From the NCBI GenBank assembly GCA_965641885.1, contig OZ282574.1, forward strand, positions 2,976,001-3,040,000: a stretch of 64,000 nt of DNA, given 5' to 3'. The position numbers and the translations under genes are program-made. The DNA is from Pseudophaeobacter sp965641885 (GTDB lineage: Bacteria > Pseudomonadota > Alphaproteobacteria > Rhodobacterales > Rhodobacteraceae). Under the pieces are notes generated by a model. It was not told where the DNA came from, searched no databases, and saw only the letters and a program-made list of their open reading frames with translations. The stretch's first letter is position 1; each line of letters opens with the position of its first letter. Positions 24,539-32,715 of this stretch are shown here, one piece after another.

Positions 24539-25240
24539 ATGCATATTGGATTGATTGGTGGCATCGGTGTTGCGGCCACAGTGGTCTACTATCAACGGCT
24601 GACGGCCGCGATGGCCGCCCGCAACCTGCCGCTCCAATTGACCATTGTGCATGCCGATGTTCAGGAACTTATCCGCAACAATCTTGCGGATAACCGCGCG
24701 GCACAGGCCGAGGTATATGCTGGTCTGATCGACCAGTTACACGGAGCCGGAGCTGATTGTGCCGCAATCACCTCTCTGGGGGGACACTTTTGCTTTGACG
24801 AAACTGTACCGCTGTCCTGCCTGCCATTGGTTTCTGCCGTGACGCCGCTGGACACCTATTTTGCCTCTCAGGCGCTGAAGACCGTTGGTCTTTTGGGCAC
24901 CCGCGTTGTGATGCGGACGGGGCTTTATGGGCAACTGACGCAAACCCGGTTCGTAACATTGGATGATGAGATCGACAGATTGGGTCAAAGCTACCAGGAC
25001 ATGGCCGTCGCCGGGATCTGCACTCCGCAGCAACGCGAAACATTCCTCGATGCTGGACGGCAGATGGTTGAAACCAGGGGCGCAGACGCCATTGTCCTGG
25101 CTGGCACCGACCTGAACCTCGCCTTTGATGGACAGGATCCGGGGTATAGGGTGGTAGACGCTCTGGACGTACATGTGGATGTGCTGGCCCGGCTGGCCGC
25201 GGGTGACACCGACCTCGATGAAGTGAGCGCGACAAGATGA
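24539..25240 (+). CDS. Asp/Glu racemase-like protein lacking both catalytic cysteines
   Basis: The 233-residue protein has the aspartate/glutamate racemase fold: MHIGLIGGIGVAATVVYY at the start, HADVQELIRNN, and TVGLLGTRVVMRTGLY in the middle. In active racemases of this family the two acid/base residues usually lie in CNTxH and GCTE motifs. Here the matching positions read SLGGH (Ser79) and AGTD (Gly189), so both cysteines are absent. ACAAGGACAAG precedes the ATG, and the stop overlaps the cobT start (ATGA). The position inside the cobaltochelatase operon is odd. A racemase activity is doubtful; a lyase, hydrolase or binding role is possible. Confidence 0.8.
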   Translation: MHIGLIGGIGVAATVVYYQRLTAAMAARNLPLQLTIVHADVQELIRNNLADNRAAQAEVYAGLIDQLHGAGADCAAITSLGGHFCFDETVPLSCLPLVSAVTPLDTYFASQALKTVGLLGTRVVMRTGLYGQLTQTRFVTLDDEIDRLGQSYQDMAVAGICTPQQRETFLDAGRQMVETRGADAIVLAGTDLNLAFDGQDPGYRVVDALDVHVDVLARLAAGDTDLDEVSATR

Positions 25241-27114
25241 AAAAACCAAACGACAACCCAGCTGATCCGTTCAAAAAGGCCCTCGCCGAGGCCACCAAGG
25301 TCATGGCCAATGACCCAGAGCTGAGCGTTTCCTACACCGTCGACCCCTCGGGTGTGTCCGGTGACAATATGCGCCTGCCGCAGGTTTCGCGCCGCATGAG
25401 TCGCGAAGAGGTTCTGCTGGCCCGTGGCACAGCCGACGCGCTGGCACTGCGCCGCAAGTTTCACAACGAAGCCACCCATGCCAGATATGCCCCTCCGGGA
25501 GACATGGCCCGCGATTTGTATGAGGCGATGGAAACCGCCCGCTGCGAGGCGATGGGTGCGCGCCATATGCCCGGCACCGCCTCAAACATCGACGTCAAGA
25601 TCCGCAACGAGGCCATCCGGCGCGGCTATGACCAGATGAAGTCCTCCTCCGAGGCGCCGCTGGCGGCGTCTGCCGGCTATTTGCTGCGGCACCTGGCCAC
25701 CGGTCGCCCCCTGCCGCAGGGGGCTGACAACGTCATGGAGTTGTGGCGCGGATTCATCGAATCCCAAGCTGGCGACACGCTGGACGATCTGCAGGAAAAA
25801 CTCGGCGATCAGTCCGAATTTGCCAAATTCGCCCGCAAGATCATCTCAGACCTTGGCTATGGCGACCAGCTCGGCGATGACCCGGATGACCTTGACGACA
25901 ATCAGGACGACGAGGCCGAAGACAACGCCGAAGAGCAGCCCGACCCGGACAGCACCGGCGAGGACGACTCGGACGACGAGCAGTCAGAGGCCGACGCCGA
26001 ACAGGCCCAGGAGCAGCAGCAGGACGAAAGCCAGGCCGAGATCTCGATGGATGAGCTGGCCGATGAGGAGCTTGCGGAAGACAGTGAGATGCCCGATGGC
26101 GAAGCGCCATTGGACCCGCCGCCGCCGCCTGCGGCATCAGAGGCTGACCCCGACTACAGGGTCTTTCTGGATACCAATGACGAAGAGATCGCTGCCGAGG
26201 ACCTGGCAGAGCCAGCCGAGCTGGAGCGCCTGCGCGCCTATCTCGACCAGCAGCTTGAGCCTCTTAAAGGGGCCGTGAGCCGTCTCGCCAATAAGCTGCA
26301 GCGCCGTCTGCAGGCGCAGCAGAACCGCTCGTGGGAGTTTGACCTCGAAGAAGGCATTCTGGACGCAGGTCGTCTGGCACGCGTTATCGCCAACCCAACC
26401 ACGCCGCTGTCGTTTAAGCGCGAAAAAGACACCGAGTTCCGGGATACGGTGGTGACGCTGCTGATCGACAATTCCGGCTCCATGCGCGGACGGCCCATCT
26501 CGATTGCCGCGATCTGTGCCGATGTTCTGGCCCGAACCCTTGAGCGCTGCAACGTGAAGGTCGAGATCCTCGGCTTTACCACCCGCGCCTGGAAGGGCGG
26601 ACTGGCGCGCGAGGCCTGGCTGAACGATGGCCGACCGCAGATGCCCGGCCGCCTGAACGATCTGCGCCACATCATTTATAAATCCGCGGATACCCCCTGG
26701 CGGCGTGTACGGCCCAATCTGGGTCTGATGATGAAAGAGGGCCTGCTGAAGGAAAACATTGACGGTGAGGCGCTGGAATGGGCCCACCGCCGCATGTTGG
26801 GACGTCAGGAAGCACGCAAGATTCTGATGGTGATTTCCGATGGCGCGCCGGTAGATGATTCCACGCTCTCGGTGAACCCGGCCAACTATCTGGAAAAACA
26901 CCTGCGCGATGTGATCGCCATGGTGGAAAAACGCAAACAGGTTGAGCTTTTGGCGATTGGTATCGGCCATGACGTCACCCGCTACTATGACCGCGCCGTG
27001 ACCATTACCGATGTGGAACAACTGGCCGGTGCCATGACAGAGCAATTGGCCGCCCTGTTCGACAGTGACCCGCGCGCCCGTGCCCGTGTCATGGGGATCA
27101 AGAAAGTCAGCTAG
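25237..27114 (+). CDS. cobT: aerobic cobaltochelatase subunit CobT
   Basis: CobT is the partner of CobS in the chelatase complex. The 625-residue protein has a helical N-terminal part, an extremely acidic stretch at about residues 210-310 coded by 25861-26170, and a C-terminal von Willebrand A domain with the MIDAS motif LIDNSGSMRG near residue 410. The usual length is about 630. It starts four bases before the end of the racemase-like gene. CobN is not in the window. The IS3-type element starts 20 bases after its stop, without damaging it. Confidence 0.95.
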   Translation: MKKPNDNPADPFKKALAEATKVMANDPELSVSYTVDPSGVSGDNMRLPQVSRRMSREEVLLARGTADALALRRKFHNEATHARYAPPGDMARDLYEAMETARCEAMGARHMPGTASNIDVKIRNEAIRRGYDQMKSSSEAPLAASAGYLLRHLATGRPLPQGADNVMELWRGFIESQAGDTLDDLQEKLGDQSEFAKFARKIISDLGYGDQLGDDPDDLDDNQDDEAEDNAEEQPDPDSTGEDDSDDEQSEADAEQAQEQQQDESQAEISMDELADEELAEDSEMPDGEAPLDPPPPPAASEADPDYRVFLDTNDEEIAAEDLAEPAELERLRAYLDQQLEPLKGAVSRLANKLQRRLQAQQNRSWEFDLEEGILDAGRLARVIANPTTPLSFKREKDTEFRDTVVTLLIDNSGSMRGRPISIAAICADVLARTLERCNVKVEILGFTTRAWKGGLAREAWLNDGRPQMPGRLNDLRHIIYKSADTPWRRVRPNLGLMMKEGLLKENIDGEALEWAHRRMLGRQEARKILMVISDGAPVDDSTLSVNPANYLEKHLRDVIAMVEKRKQVELLAIGIGHDVTRYYDRAVTITDVEQLAGAMTEQLAALFDSDPRARARVMGIKKVS

Positions 27115-27133
27115 CGCCAGCATTGCAACATAG

Positions 27134-27160
27134 TGAACCGCCCCTGGCTTACCGGAGAGT
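27134..27160 (+). repeat. left terminal inverted repeat of the IS
   Basis: The sequence starts TGAACCGCCCC and ends GGAGAGT, matching the reverse complement of the right end at 22 of 27 positions. Confidence 0.9.
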
Positions 27161-27183
27161 AAAACACTCAAAGGATGAGCCCT

Positions 27184-27516
27184 ATGACGAAGAGACGTTT
27201 CACCCCCGTCTATCCGGCTGAACTTCGCGAACACGGTGTTCGGCTATTTCGAGAGAACCGCGCAAATTACACCAGCGATACGGCTGCCTCCCGAGCGATT
27301 GCTCCCAAGTTGGGCTGTTCGCCGGACAGTCTGCGTGCCTGGTGTCAGCAGGCCGAACGCGACGCCGGGCAGCGAGCAGGGCTGACGAGTGCCGAGAAGG
27401 ATCGGATCAAGGAGTTGGAGCGGGAGAACCGTGAGCTTCGCACCGCCAATGAGATCCTGAAGAAGGCCAGCGCATATTTCGCAGCGGCGGAGCTCGACCG
27501 ACAGCTCAAGCGATGA
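27184..27516 (+). CDS. IS3-family transposase OrfA
   Basis: This 110-residue protein is the DNA-binding half of an IS3-type transposase. It has a helix-turn-helix (SDTAASRAIAPKLGCSPDSLRAW) and a leucine-zipper-like end (RIKELERENRELRTANEILKKA). The ATG at 27184 (MTKRRF) is the likely start; one more ATG lies three codons upstream. It is intact and overlaps orfB by ATGA, the usual layout for programmed frameshifting in this family, although orfB is broken. Confidence 0.88.
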   Translation: MTKRRFTPVYPAELREHGVRLFRENRANYTSDTAASRAIAPKLGCSPDSLRAWCQQAERDAGQRAGLTSAEKDRIKELERENRELRTANEILKKASAYFAAAELDRQLKR

Positions 27517-28360
27517 TCGTGTTCATTGAGGAACACCGGGGCGTCTTTGGTGTCGAGCCGATCTGCCGGGTTCTGGGGATCGCACCCTCGACGTTCTTTG
27601 TCAGGTCGGCCATAGCCCGTGATCCTGATCTGACATCGGCACGGGCAAAGCGCGACTTGTTGGACAAAGATGCAATCAAGCGTGTCCATGACGCCAGCCG
27701 AGGCCGCTATGGTGCCCGCAAGGTCTGGCATGTTCTGCGCCGGGAAGGCCGAGACATCGCCCGCTGCACGGTGGAGCTGCACGGTGGAGCTGCACCGTGG
27801 AACGGCTGATGCAGGCCCTGCAAATACAGGGTGTTGTGCGCGGCAAGAAGCTGGACACTACTCATCCCGATGCGGCGCAACCTTGCCCGGACGACACGGT
27901 GAACCGGGCCTTCGTGGCGGAGATGCCAAACCAGCTGTGGGTTTCGGATTTCACCTATGTCTCAAGCTGGCAGGGCATGGTCTATGTTGCTTTCGTGATC
28001 GACGTCTTTGCTCGCAAGATCATCGGCTGGCGAGTTTCCACATCAATGACAACGGGCTTTGTTCTCGACGCCCTGAACCAGGCCATTTGCCAACGGGCAC
28101 CATCGGAATCTGGTGGGCTGATCCACCACAGCGATCAAGGCAGCCAGTATCTGTCGATCAATTACACCGAACGCTTGGCCGAAGCCGGAATCGATACCTC
28201 GGTCGGCAGCGTCGGGGATTCCTACGATAACGCCCTGGCCGAAAGCATCATCGGCCTGTTCAAGACCGAACGCCCGCACAGCGCCATCGGATACGTCACG
28301 CCGCAAGACGCAGAGGAGAAATTCTACGCAAACTTGAATGCTGCAGAAAAAGCAGCTTAA
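27513..28360 (+). pseudogene. IS3-family transposase OrfB, frameshifted and internally deleted
   Basis: The first part (27513-27795 region) encodes the helical start VEPICRVLGIAPSTF to RGRYGARKVWHVLRREGRDIARCT. At 27763-27801 a 13-base unit is present three times instead of once, a gain of 26 bases that shifts the frame. The rest continues in another frame with the DDE integrase core: WVSDFTYV, IHHSDQGSQY and DNALAESIIG. After GLFKTE the protein jumps straight to RPHSAIGYVTPQDAEEKFY, where relatives have roughly 30-40 residues in between, so a second, in-frame deletion is likely. Confidence 0.88.
27763..27801 (+). repeat. 13-base tandem triplication inside OrfB
   Basis: The unit GCTGCAC(G/C)GTGGA occurs three times in a row. 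The third copy has C where the first two have G. Removing two copies restores the reading frame RCTVERLMQ. Confidence 0.9.
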
Positions 28361-28374
28361 TCATTAAACCAAAC

Positions 28375-28401
28375 ACTCTCCGACAGACCCGGGGCGGTTC
28401 A
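28375..28401 (+). repeat. right terminal inverted repeat of the IS
   Basis: It starts ACTCTCC and ends GGGGCGGTTCA, the reverse complement of the left end at 22 of 27 positions. Confidence 0.9.
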
Positions 28402-28450
28402 GAGCGCAGACCGTTGCCTGTTCGCTAACGCCTCAATGGAACCAGAGCAA

Positions 28451-28530
28451 GCGGGAGCTCCCGCGCCTTGGCCGCGCATCTACAGATGCGCCACCAAGCC
28501 TTGGGCCCGGCAGCGCGCTTTCGCGCGCTG
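28451..28530 (+). repeat. structured intergenic repeat, copy D
   Basis: The copy starts with the perfect palindrome GCGGGAGCTCCCGC (28451-28464), then a hairpin with stem GCGCATCT/AGATGCGC (28474-28491), TTGGGCCC (28501-28508) and a hairpin with stem CAGCGCGC/GCGCGCTG around TTTC (28511-28530). Order and motifs match copy A. It faces copy B in the same gap between the IS and the aminopeptidase gene. Confidence 0.7.
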
Positions 28531-28565
28531 CGCTCATGACACACCAGAGGTTCCACACGGTGGCT

Positions 28566-28646
28566 GCGCCGCGCCCTGGCGCGGCGCCCGGCCCAACGGC
28601 ACAAAAAGCATCTGTGATGCTTTGCGGGCGGGCGGGAGCCCCCCCC
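28566..28646 (-). repeat. structured intergenic repeat, copy B
   Basis: Read on the minus strand: eight Gs with CTCCCGCCCG (28646-28629 region), a hairpin with stem AAAGCATC/GATGCTTT (28605-28623), GTTGGGCC (28597-28590), and a 10-base-pair hairpin GCGCCGCGCC/GGCGCGGCGC (28566-28587). Seven Ts after the C-run on the plus strand make its far end look like a terminator. The remaining sequence of this 428-base gap (28402-28829) holds no gene. Confidence 0.7.
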
Positions 28647-28829
28647 TTTTTTTCTGGGGCTTAAGTCACCAACATGACCCTTCTCTTTTGCACCAGCCCA
28701 CTCTTGCCAGTACTGCGTGGATTTGAAACAACAAGAGCAACGCATGATGTGGAACGCGCGCGGGTCGCATCAAAGACCCACAGGAGCGAACCTCATACAC
28801 CTAGACCCTAGCCGTTGAGGACTTCTCCG

Positions 28830-30620
28830 ATGTTTCAGAATTTCGACGTCACCGCGCGTCCCGAACAAGGCCCCCCACGGCTGCAAGCCCTGCGCGCAGA
28901 ACTCACCCGCGACGGATTGAGCGGCTTTATTGTACCGCGTGCGGATGCCCACCAGGGCGAATATGTCGCCGCCCATGACGAACGTTTGAGCTGGCTCACC
29001 GGCTTTACCGGCTCTGCCGGGTTCTGCGTCGTCCTGGAAACCTGCGCCGGGGTCTTCATCGATGGCCGCTACCGCACCCAGGTAAAACGACAGGTGGCCG
29101 CGCCGTTCACTCCGGTGCCCTGGCCTGAAATGCAGCTCGGCACCTGGCTCAAAGAGCAGCTGCCACAGGGAGGCCGGGTTGGCTATGATCCCTGGCTGCA
29201 CGCGACCGCCCAGATCACCACCCTAACGCAAGAGCTGGAGGGATCCGGCATTGAGCTGGTTCAATGTGACAACCTTGTTGACCGGATCTGGCAGGACCAA
29301 CCTGCGCCTCCAATGCAGCCCGTTCTGCCACATCAGCTGGAACATGCCGGCGAGACAGCTACGGCAAAATGTGAACGCCTTGCACAAGATCTGCAACAGG
29401 CAGGCCAGTCGGCCGCACTGATCACCCTGCCCGACAGCATCATGTGGCTTTTGAACATCCGCGGCGCAGATATTCCGCGCAATCCGGTGGCACATGGCTT
29501 TGCAATTCTGCATGCAGATGCCCGGGTCGACCTCTTCATGGCAGCCGCAAAGCTTGCCAATCTCGGCGCCCACCTGCCCGCGACGGTCACAACTCACCCT
29601 CCAGAGACCTTTCTGGCCTCAGTCAGCGCCCTAACTGGCGCTGTCGCTGTCGATACCTCCAGCCTGCCCCATATCGTCGCTGAGGCTCTGGGCGAGTCGC
29701 TGGTTGCCGCAGGTGATCCCTGCACCCTCCCCAAGGCGCGCAAGAACGATGCAGAGATCGCTGGCTCTGCCGCCGCGCATCTGCGCGATGGCGCGGCCGT
29801 GGTGGAACTTTTGAGCTGGCTGGACGCACAGCCCCCCGGCACCATCACCGAAATCGACGTGGCCACGCGGCTGGAAGAGCTGCGCCGCCGCGACCCGGCC
29901 CTGCGTGATATCAGCTTTGAGACGATTTCTGGCACCGGCGAAAATGGTGCTGTGATGCATTACCGCGTCACCAAAGAAAGCGACAGCCGGCTGGACGCGG
30001 GCCATTTGCTGGTGCTCGACAGCGGTGGACAATATCTGGACGGCACCACCGACATCACCCGCACCATTGCCATTGGCACGCCCGGGCAGGACGAGCGCGC
30101 CGCCTTTACCAGGGTGTTGCAAGGGATGATCGCCATGTCGCGACTGCGCTGGCCCAAGGGGCTTGCGGGCCGCGACATTGAAGCGGTCGGACGTATGCCT
30201 CTTTGGCTGGCAGGGCAGGACTTTAACCACGGGCTAGGCCATGGGGTTGGCGCCTATCTCAGCGTTCATGAGGGCCCCCAGCGGCTGAGCCGGGTCTCAA
30301 CTGTGCCACTAGAGCCTGGCATGATCCTGTCAAACGAGCCGGGGTACTACCGCGAAGGCGCCTTTGGTATCCGGATCGAGAACCTGCTGGTAGTCGTGCC
30401 CGCCCCGGCGCTAAAAACTGGCGATCCAGAGCGCGAGATGCTGAGCTGGCGCGGCCTGACCTTTGTGCCAATCGACCGACGCCTGATTGTTACCGAAATG
30501 CTGACCGCAGCCGAACGCGACTGGCTCAATGCCTATCACGCCGAGACTGCAGAACTGCTGCGCCCCAACGTCAGTTCGGCTGCGCAATCCTGGCTGGATG
30601 ACGTCACCCGGCCAATCTGA
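28830..30620 (+). CDS. aminopeptidase P family protein (M24B)
   Basis: This 596-residue Xaa-Pro aminopeptidase has two creatinase-like N-terminal domains (SGFIVPRADAHQGEYV early) and a C-terminal pita-bread domain. The metal ligands are seen as DSGGQYLDGTTDITR (two aspartates, near residues 398-409), GLGHGVGAYLSVHEGP (histidine near 472), EPGYYREGAFG and IRIENLLVV (two glutamates). It removes N-terminal residues before proline in the cytoplasm. ATG 28830 (MFQNFDV) has TTGAGG upstream; an alternative start lies five codons earlier. Confidence 0.92.
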   Translation: MFQNFDVTARPEQGPPRLQALRAELTRDGLSGFIVPRADAHQGEYVAAHDERLSWLTGFTGSAGFCVVLETCAGVFIDGRYRTQVKRQVAAPFTPVPWPEMQLGTWLKEQLPQGGRVGYDPWLHATAQITTLTQELEGSGIELVQCDNLVDRIWQDQPAPPMQPVLPHQLEHAGETATAKCERLAQDLQQAGQSAALITLPDSIMWLLNIRGADIPRNPVAHGFAILHADARVDLFMAAAKLANLGAHLPATVTTHPPETFLASVSALTGAVAVDTSSLPHIVAEALGESLVAAGDPCTLPKARKNDAEIAGSAAAHLRDGAAVVELLSWLDAQPPGTITEIDVATRLEELRRRDPALRDISFETISGTGENGAVMHYRVTKESDSRLDAGHLLVLDSGGQYLDGTTDITRTIAIGTPGQDERAAFTRVLQGMIAMSRLRWPKGLAGRDIEAVGRMPLWLAGQDFNHGLGHGVGAYLSVHEGPQRLSRVSTVPLEPGMILSNEPGYYREGAFGIRIENLLVVVPAPALKTGDPEREMLSWRGLTFVPIDRRLIVTEMLTAAERDWLNAYHAETAELLRPNVSSAAQSWLDDVTRPI

Positions 30621-30683
30621 TAACAAAATGTTACATGTTTGCGGCATAGGGATATGCCAAAGACCGAAATGAGGGGAAACAAG

Positions 30684-31025
30684 ATGAGCAGCATCCGTAT
30701 TCGCAAGGCCGCCGGCACCTGGGTCGTCAGATCCGGCGGTGCCGTACTTGGTGAAAGCAATCGCGCACTGGAGCTGGACGAGGACGGCCATGCGCCGGTG
30801 ATCTACTTTCCCCGCGAAGACATTGCCATGGCCTTCCTGGACCCAAGCAGCAAGACGAGCCATTGCCCCCTGAAAGGTGATGCCACCTACTTCTCTATCG
30901 TGAATAAATCATCGGTGAGTGAAAATGTGGTCTGGAGCTATGAAGCGCCACGCGAAGAGGTTGCCGAGATCAAGAACCACCTCGCCTTTCATCAAAGCGA
31001 CTCCGTGAAGGTGGAACAGATTTAA
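30684..31025 (+). CDS. DUF427 family protein
   Basis: The 113-residue protein is a typical DUF427 domain: VVRSGGAVLGESNRALELDE, VIYFPREDIAMAFLDPS, the conserved SHCPLKGDATYFSI, and VVWSYEAPREE. The family has a beta-barrel fold and no agreed function. GAGGGGAAACAAG precedes the ATG at 30684. It is the last gene before a gene-free stretch with RNA-like structure. Confidence 0.88.
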   Translation: MSSIRIRKAAGTWVVRSGGAVLGESNRALELDEDGHAPVIYFPREDIAMAFLDPSSKTSHCPLKGDATYFSIVNKSSVSENVVWSYEAPREEVAEIKNHLAFHQSDSVKVEQI

Positions 31026-31034
31026 ATCAACAGA

Positions 31035-31071
31035 TGTGAGGTTCTGTATCCGGTGTGAGGCACTGTATCCG
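31035..31071 (+). repeat. 19-base direct repeat
   Basis: TGTGAGG-N2-CTGTATCCG occurs twice with a period of 19 bases (31035-31052 and 31054-31071), ten bases after the DUF427 stop. It opens the 431-base gene-free stretch 31026-31456. Confidence 0.7.
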
Positions 31072-31234
31072 AGGGCCTTTTCTCACAGCCGCGACGCTGT
31101 CCTTAAGGCAGGGCTGTCTCTAAGCAGACCGCAAGTCACGCCCACGCATTTCACTCATGCAGGGGTTTGAGGAGTGGGCGTAGGACAGTGGGTAAACCTG
31201 AACAGGAACCGACCGCTATAGGGCGGTCGTTTTC
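31054..31234 (+). ncRNA. possible structured small RNA ending in a terminator
   Basis: The stretch has nested pairing: TGTGAG (31054) can pair with CTCACA near 31083, GCTGTCC near 31095 with GGACAGT near 31187, and CGCCCAC near 31139 with GTGGGCG near 31176, with an inner GCAT/ATGC hairpin. It ends in a CGACCGC/GCGGTCG hairpin followed by TTTTC. It contains no plausible protein gene. I recognise no named RNA family. Transcription from this strand is inferred from the terminator direction. Confidence 0.3.
31210..31234 (+). terminator. rho-independent terminator-like hairpin
   Basis: CGACCGC pairs with GCGGTCG around a six-base loop (TATAGG) and is followed by TTTTC. It can end the DUF427 transcript or a separate small RNA. 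Confidence 0.55.
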
Positions 31235-31456
31235 ATTTCCAGCTCAGGGCTATTTGCATCAAAGATAACATCAAAATACCCGCTGCGGGAGCGGTTCAAC
31301 AGACCCTTCGACTTCACAGGCCTTTTGGCTCTACAGGCCTTTCAACGCAATCGGTCTCGTAGGCCAGGGATTGAGCTCTATGTGGACTGTGGCAACAGAT
31401 GACAAACCCGAAAACGTCCGGGGTTATCCGGGGTTAAACTCCGGCGTGCTTGCCGG

Positions 31457-31645
31457 TCAAAGGATTGCCCGGCAGAGGTTACGCCGTACATCGTCCAGTC
31501 GCCCTTCAGCACTAAAGACATTCGTCTCCATCGCACATTGGATCGTATAGTCGATCAATGACTGCAAAGATGCCTGTTCTTTTTCCCGTTCGACGACATG
31601 ACGTTCTTGCTCGACCTCTTTTGGGGCGAATTCAAAGACACGCAT
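31457..31645 (-). CDS. small hypothetical protein
   Basis: This 62-residue protein is charged and helical (MRVFEFAPKEVEQERHVVER, then SLQSLIDYTIQCAMET and a final LDDVRRNLCRAIL). GGAAGGAAGAAT just before the ATG is a good ribosome site, which is the main reason to accept it. I recognise no family. It stands alone on the minus strand next to a long gene-poor region, and may belong to accessory DNA. Confidence 0.55.
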   Translation of the reverse strand: MRVFEFAPKEVEQERHVVEREKEQASLQSLIDYTIQCAMETNVFSAEGRLDDVRRNLCRAIL

Positions 31646-32715
31646 ATTCTTCCTTCCGCACTTTAGGAACTACCGTTAGTGTAGGCGCAGATTCGCACAT
31701 TCCAAGCCAATTCATCAGTAGCTAAGAAAAAATTAACCATTTCGAGATGGCGGCACATCGCTCCTCATCGCACCACTGCGAAAAATTGGTATCTCCGTCT
31801 ATGATGAAACCTCGGTCAGTAGCGAAGATGATTGTCTGGACAGCAGCCACTCCACGATGCGTCATGCCATAGAAAACTCCGCCACATTCTGAGAGATACG
31901 CTGTTTTGCCCTGTGGTCGCGGCAGTGTACCGGATGCCAGAGCCAAGGCCCTCCGCCAGAAGGCCCGCCCCCCCCCGCTGGCAGAGCCGGAGACCCTGGC
32001 ACCTGCGCAGACCGCGCCCCGCTGCAAGACTGATCTGCAACGAAAAATGCCACCAAGGGCAGGGCTCTCGCACCGGAGAGCAATCATCCGCACACATGTT
32101 TTACCGCCGCGCCCAGTGCACACACTGGTTTTTCCTGAGGTGGACCCCGCGCCAAATTTGGAAGTTAGCCTGAAAAAGGAATTGCCGGTATTGCTGTGAG
32201 CGCCCGCACAATGCGCTGTTCAGGCAGGCTCCTGAGCCTAAATAAAACAGCTGCGAAATGCGCCGCCAAAACCACGCAATACATTGAAAATGAGAGTAAA
32301 TATCAGACTCAACATGCGGATATTGCCTTTGACTGCTCCGTAAAAACCGTTGTGAAGAGTGTCTCAGAAACCCTGAGGGCAAGCAGGCAACATGGTGACA
32401 AGCGGCCCCAATGTCTGTTTTTTGGCAGCTCATCAAGGAGACTGACCGGGCCGTACCTCTGCCAAAACTGCTGCCAAAATCCGCCCCTAGCATCTGGCGA
32501 TGTGCCTGTGCCCTGCCCCCATGCCGTCGACAAAACTCGATCTGATCTGGTGTCGCCGCGACGATGAACCCAGTCGCCTGACCCGGCGCCAACAGCAAAT
32601 CACCGCAGCGCGCGCGTGTCCCAAAATGTGACGCATCCCCGGCCTAACAGTATAGAAAAGCGCCGCTTTGACCCGCAGTCCCCCCTGCATCCTTTCGCTC
32701 AGCACAAAGGGCTGC
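31646..32715. other. gene-poor stretch
   Basis: I see no gene here that I can support. A short minus-strand frame ending at 31722 has a protein-like final part (GGVFYGMTHRGVAAVQTIIF onward) but its upstream half is low-complexity and runs through a nine-C tract near 31967-31975; it may be the remnant of a gene. A minus-strand frame at 32101-32598 is rich in Cys, Arg and Ser and looks random. The composition is more AT-rich than the neighbours, with a decayed appearance. Confidence 0.5.

Larger units (their letters stand above)
27134..28401 (+). mobile_element. IS3-family insertion sequence, decayed
   Basis: The 1268-base element is bounded by 27-base terminal inverted repeats that match at 22 positions (TGAACCGCCCC and GGAGAGT ends). 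It carries the orfA/orfB pair of the IS3 family with an ATGA overlap. orfB is broken by two extra copies of a 13-base unit and seems to lack an internal segment near its end, so this copy should not transpose by itself. The flanking triplets are TAG and GAG, so no perfect target duplication is visible. Confidence 0.92.

Noticed and set aside
25820..26278. Long plus-strand frame inside cobT
   Set aside because: It is a shadow of the acidic, repetitive cobT stretch; cobT is certain.
32101..32598. Minus-strand 165-codon frame
   Set aside because: Rich in Cys, Ser and Arg, no ribosome site or recognisable motif; likely random.
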